IMG/VR virus record: IMGVR_UViG_3300034071_002022
Location: 1 to 37,646 of that record
Reading direction: 5' to 3' (one strand)
Length of the DNA: 37,646 nucleotides
DNA from: a virus
Below are positions 35,645-37,646 of this stretch, piece after piece. A program made the position numbers and the translations under genes. The notes beneath the pieces were generated by a model that worked only from the letters and a program-made list of their open reading frames with translations, did no database searches and was not told where the DNA came from. Position 1 is the first letter of the stretch; each line of letters opens with the position of its first letter.

Positions 35645-35843
35645 AATCGTAATCGTTTTCAAATCGTACAGATACTATTTCGTCAGGAATAACCTGCCCA
35701 TTTTCATCAAAGAACTCTGGATGCAAATATGGAGGTCTTGATTCCAGAAGATGCCTATAAGTTAACCAACCTATTATACCTCCTACCATAAAAAAGAGCA
35801 AGGTGAACATTGTGATAAATGTTACTACGTATGCCGTTTCCAT
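35610..35843 (-). CDS. Single-span membrane protein with acidic tail, 77 aa
   Basis: Residues about 5-28 (YVVTFITMFTLLFFMVGGII) form one hydrophobic span, then a cytoplasmic-looking part (RHLLESRPPYLHPEFFDENG) and a very acidic Asp/Tyr end (ENDYDYDYDEDEESDD). GGAG stands 7 nt upstream of the ATG. It overlaps the next gene by 35 bases in another frame. Function unknown; membrane location is inferred. Confidence 0.78.
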   Translation of the reverse strand: METAYVVTFITMFTLLFFMVGGIIGWLTYRHLLESRPPYLHPEFFDENGQVIPDEIVSVRFENDYDYDYDEDEESDD

Positions 35844-35861
35844 TTGTTTTCTCCAGAGAGT

Positions 35862-36068
35862 TTATTTTTTCCTAACATCAAAGTGAAATTCTATAAAGAA
35901 GTGAAACTCTCTACGGAAAAGAGAGATCATCTTACCAAACTTCACTTGAAAAGTCTTTGGTTTTGATTCTCTCCTCCTTCTATTCCTAAGTAATAACTCA
36001 ACACCACGGTTAATTTGTGGTTCTGACTTATTTAGTTTTCTTTTTTCGCCTGCCTGGTCGTCTGTCAT
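35862..36068 (-). CDS. Basic hypothetical protein, 68 aa
   Basis: I chose the ATG at 36068 (MTDDQAGEKRKLNKSEPQIN), which overlaps the end of the upstream gene by about 40 bases; an ATG at 36101 would overlap still more. The rest is Arg/Lys rich (RNRRRRESKPKTFQVKFGKM) and ends in aromatic strands (REFHFFIEFHFDVRKK). This may be a nucleic-acid-binding protein, judging only from its charge. The second half has clear coding-like character because it is not covered by another gene. Confidence 0.65.
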   Translation of the reverse strand: MTDDQAGEKRKLNKSEPQINRGVELLLRNRRRRESKPKTFQVKFGKMISLFRREFHFFIEFHFDVRKK

Positions 36069-36387
36069 GACTGTATTTCCATGCGTCTTCAAGAATACCA
36101 TAAAGGTAATTTCTTATTTTTCTTGCTTGTGGTTTTGGAATATGTCCGTAACCTTCGCGAAGTTGTTTATGAATTTCATCATTTCCACCTTCAAGATAAT
36201 CATCCAAATCCATTACAAGACTGCTGATTTCACTAGCAGTAGAACTTTCAATAAACTCCTCAACCTCAACTCTTTTTGTTCCACGAACTTTTAGATAATC
36301 ATAAAACTTCAAAACAAATTGTCCATTAAAAGCATAATCAATTGCTTTTTCGACATCATTGTAAACTTCGTGAATGGTGTTTTCCAT
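36028..36387 (-). CDS. Conserved cyanophage hypothetical, 119 aa
   Basis: The protein starts MENTIHEVYNDVEKAIDYAF and is helical and acidic in its first two thirds, then ends in a basic tail (RRPGRRKKKTK). ATG shares bases with the stop of the upstream glutaredoxin gene (TAATG). No domain is recognised. The acidic-body/basic-tail layout resembles proteins that touch nucleic acid, but this is weak. Its last 40 bases overlap the 68-aa gene. Confidence 0.75.
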   Translation of the reverse strand: MENTIHEVYNDVEKAIDYAFNGQFVLKFYDYLKVRGTKRVEVEEFIESSTASEISSLVMDLDDYLEGGNDEIHKQLREGYGHIPKPQARKIRNYLYGILEDAWKYSHDRRPGRRKKKTK

Positions 36388-36623
36388 TAAACTAGATTTT
36401 TCTCCTTAAGGTATTGAACAGTATCAGTACATCCACCAATGTGCTGGTCGTTTACAATCACTTGAGGAAAGGTAGATCCCTCCCCAAATTCTGCATAAAA
36501 CTCATCGCGGGTAAAGTCAGTATTCAATTTGTAAACAACGTGCTGAAGTTGTGCCAACTCTAGCACTTGCTGAACCTTTGTGCAATATGGGCAACCGTCT
36601 TTTGAATAAACTGTAAACTTCAT
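36387..36623 (-). CDS. grx: Glutaredoxin, 78 aa
   Basis: The active site is C11-P-Y-C14 in SKDGCPYCTKVQQVL, with the cis-Pro motif TFPQVIVNDQHIGGCTD later, the two hallmarks of glutaredoxins. It would reduce ribonucleotide reductase or other disulfides using glutathione; phage copies are usually linked to nucleotide supply. The length (78) is typical. A CTAAATA element (36651 to 36645) lies 21 nt upstream, a weak late-motif variant. Confidence 0.93.
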   Translation of the reverse strand: MKFTVYSKDGCPYCTKVQQVLELAQLQHVVYKLNTDFTRDEFYAEFGEGSTFPQVIVNDQHIGGCTDTVQYLKEKNLV

Positions 36624-36643
36624 AATTCTTATAAAACTGAAAA

Positions 36644-36961
36644 TTATTTAGCGTTGACTGGAATTCGTTGATCTTCTGGAAGTTTAATTTGAGGTAATGG
36701 TTTACCTGGACCATTCATTCCTTTTGGAAATTCTGGTTCATAAGAACTTCCAACACCACCAACAATCCCACTGGTAGGAAGTGCTTTTGGAATTTCTATA
36801 TCAACAACAGGACCCATTAAAAATTTGTTTTTTGTAATAGTTCTATTCTGAGGATCGAACGAAACCATCATTAAAGCATCTTCTTCTTCACCACAATCAG
36901 CAATCTTTCTACCTGTTTTGGTTTCAATTACTGAGAAATATTCTTCATTGTACTTTTTCAT
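36644..36961 (-). CDS. Hypothetical protein, 105 aa
   Basis: I chose the ATG at 36961 (MKKYNEEYFSVIETKTGRKI), since the 27 codons upstream belong to another gene in a different frame. Sequence: beta-rich N-terminal half (ALMMVSFDPQNRTITKNKFL), Gly/Pro-rich C-terminal half (PTSGIVGGVGSSYEPEFPKG). It overlaps the 41-aa gene by 17 bases. No family is recognised. It precedes the glutaredoxin gene by 20 bases. Confidence 0.72.
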   Translation of the reverse strand: MKKYNEEYFSVIETKTGRKIADCGEEEDALMMVSFDPQNRTITKNKFLMGPVVDIEIPKALPTSGIVGGVGSSYEPEFPKGMNGPGKPLPQIKLPEDQRIPVNAK

Positions 36962-37070
36962 TTTTAGAAGTCTTTTGTGTATTATAAGGTGCCGATGGTT
37001 TTCTGTAAAGACCAGGCCAAGTATCACGAATGATTTCTGCAAGTTTGTGTGGTGTTGTAGAGGTTATCAT
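36945..37070 (-). CDS. Micro-protein, 41 aa
   Basis: The frame reads MITSTTPHKLAEIIRDTWPG then LYRKPSAPYNTQKTSKN. It starts one base after the stop of the 53-aa gene (TAAtATG) and ends inside the next gene, so it fits a chain of coupled short genes. The ribosome site is weak. The HKLAEIIRDTWPGLYRKP stretch looks helical. No family is recognised. Confidence 0.6.
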   Translation of the reverse strand: MITSTTPHKLAEIIRDTWPGLYRKPSAPYNTQKTSKNEKVQ

Positions 37071-37071
37071 A

Positions 37072-37233
37072 TTAAAATCTTTGTGGAGTATATTCTATTC
37101 CTTCTAAAAGTTTTTCTAAAATTTTACCATACTCTTTGAATCTTCGGTCTCCTGCAACGAAACATCTCTGACGCATCCAAAGAGCATCTGCAAGAAGTTT
37201 AATTTGGTCTTCTGAAAGTTCTAGGTTTTTCAT
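37072..37233 (-). CDS. Small helical protein, 53 aa
   Basis: It starts MKNLELSEDQIKLLADALWM and continues with a basic helix (QRCFVAGDRRFKEYGKILEK). The codons look genuine and the stop is one base before the next ATG. No ribosome site is clear. It overlaps the end of the candidate 40-aa membrane peptide in another frame. Function unknown. Confidence 0.68.
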   Translation of the reverse strand: MKNLELSEDQIKLLADALWMRQRCFVAGDRRFKEYGKILEKLLEGIEYTPQRF

Positions 37234-37321
37234 AATTGTTAGAGTAATGATAGTGGTCTGTCATTGACATTATAAACATAAAGATTCCAAAGAGTTGGAA
37301 AAAGAGGAGGATGAGGAACAT
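37199..37321 (-). CDS. Candidate small membrane peptide, 40 aa
   Basis: Right after the T run of the psbD terminator the frame reads MFLILLFFQLFGIFMFIMSM, a single hydrophobic span, then a polar end (TDHYHYSNNYEKPRTFRRPN). It fills an otherwise empty gap and overlaps the 53-aa gene by 35 bases. There is no ribosome site between the hairpin and ATG. Poly-T-derived hydrophobic codons can look like a membrane segment by chance, so this is tentative. Confidence 0.4.
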   Translation of the reverse strand: MFLILLFFQLFGIFMFIMSMTDHYHYSNNYEKPRTFRRPN

Positions 37322-37349
37322 AAAAAAAAGGAGTTCAGAGAACTCCTTA
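37322..37349 (-). terminator. Rho-independent terminator after psbD
   Basis: On the minus strand aaggagttc and gaactcctt form a 9-bp stem (37348-37340 with 37336-37328), a 3-nt loop, and a run of eight T (37329-37322). It starts 10 bases after the psbD stop. Confidence 0.87.
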
Positions 37350-37357
37350 TATTTATT
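37350..37357 (-). promoter_or_regulatory. Late-type promoter AATAAATA between psbD stop and terminator
   Basis: Read on the minus strand, AATAAATA (37357 to 37350) lies directly after the psbD TAA. The expected start would fall within the terminator stem, so a transcript starting here would lack the full hairpin and could reach the micro-genes downstream. Match is good; function is inferred. Confidence 0.5.
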
Positions 37358-37358
37358 T

Positions 37359-37646
37359 TTAGAGTGCGTTGCCCCTAGGCAATACTTCCTCAGGGAACAC
37401 AAAGTTCTCATGAGGTTGATCTACTGGTGCCATCCATGCTCTAAGTCCTTCATTAAGCAAGATATTCTTCGTATAGAAAGTCTCAAATTCAGGATCCTCC
37501 GCAGCACGAATCTCCTGAGAAACAAAATCGTAAGCACGAAGGTTAAGGGCAAGACCAATAATACCGATACTGGAGGTCCAGAGACCCATAACAGGCACAA
37601 ACAACATAAAGAAATGAAGCCAACGCTTATTGCTAAAAGCAATACC
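37359..37646 (-). CDS. psbD: Photosystem II D2 protein, C-terminal 95 residues (N-terminus outside window)
   Basis: The frame runs unbroken from the window edge to TAA (37361-37359). It ends [12 protein letters not shown], the invariant D2 C-terminus, and contains [20 protein letters not shown] then [16 protein letters not shown]. Counting back from residue 352, the visible part is 258-352, which puts Phe261 (QA pocket) and His268 (non-haem iron ligand, in RWLHFF) in their expected places. No mutations in key residues are seen. Phage D2 is thought to replace turned-over host protein and maintain photosynthesis during infection. psbA, usually near, would lie outside the window to the right. 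Confidence 0.97.
   Translation of the reverse strand, partial: GIAFSNKRWLHFFMLFVPVMGLWTSSIGIIGLALNLRAYDFVSQEIRAAEDPEFETFYTKNILLNEGLRAWMAPVDQPHENFVFPEEVLPRGNAL

Noticed and set aside
36517-36714. Minus-strand 65-codon frame spanning the glutaredoxin start
   Set aside because: It runs through the glutaredoxin gene in another frame and has no motif or ribosome site.

Overview
This window is a segment of a T4-like cyanophage (cyanomyovirus) genome. The evidence is the combination of T4-type virion and replication genes (gp4, gp5, gp26, gp27, gp48, gp53, gp54, gp32, gp33, gp59) with cyanobacterial metabolic genes (psbD, cp12, speD, thyX, phoH, a glutaredoxin). The DNA is AT-rich and T4-type late promoters (NATAAATA) precede several late genes. 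No integrase, IS element, plasmid origin or CRISPR array was seen. Host genus (Synechococcus or Prochlorococcus) cannot be decided from the sequence alone.

Layout. Positions 1-9973: fibre/adhesin and large virion genes on the minus strand (a collagen-like protein cut by the window edge, a 110-aa protein, and 897-aa and 1955-aa beta-helix proteins), with one plus-strand gene (3569-4105) set between them. Positions 9974-12002: a compact early-type cassette with a near-consensus sigma70 promoter, five small genes, tRNA-Leu(UAA), tRNA-Thr(UGU), a Mom-like DNA-modification gene and a UUCG-loop terminator. Positions 11999-25593: minus-strand baseplate and tail genes, in transcription order gp54-like, gp26-like with a probable frameshift extension, two large tape-measure-like proteins (the second with two wall-hydrolase domains), gp27-like, CP12, gp5-like, a gp5C-like beta-helix protein and two fibre-type proteins. 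Positions 25595-28934: a plus-strand late operon (gp4, a 129-aa protein, a micro-ORF, gp48, gp53). Positions 28935-37646: minus-strand replication, regulatory and host-takeover genes ending in psbD, which is cut by the right edge.

How the parts fit. gp33 with late promoters drives virion genes. gp32, gp59, the PD-(D/E)XK nuclease and PhoH belong to replication and nucleic-acid metabolism. ThyX and glutaredoxin support nucleotide supply. CP12 (Calvin-cycle inhibitor), D2 and SpeD would redirect host metabolism and photosynthesis during infection. Many genes overlap as ATGA, TGATG or TAATG, which suggests translational coupling.

Most interesting: a U UUU UUC slippery heptamer that joins the gp26-like ORF to a 59-codon ORF just upstream of the tape-measure-like genes, an arrangement analogous to G/GT tail chaperones; the moron-like early cassette with a Mom homologue; cp12 embedded between baseplate-hub genes; a gp32 terminator buried in the opposing gp53 coding sequence; and a sigma70 promoter nested in a terminator hairpin at 33747-33785.
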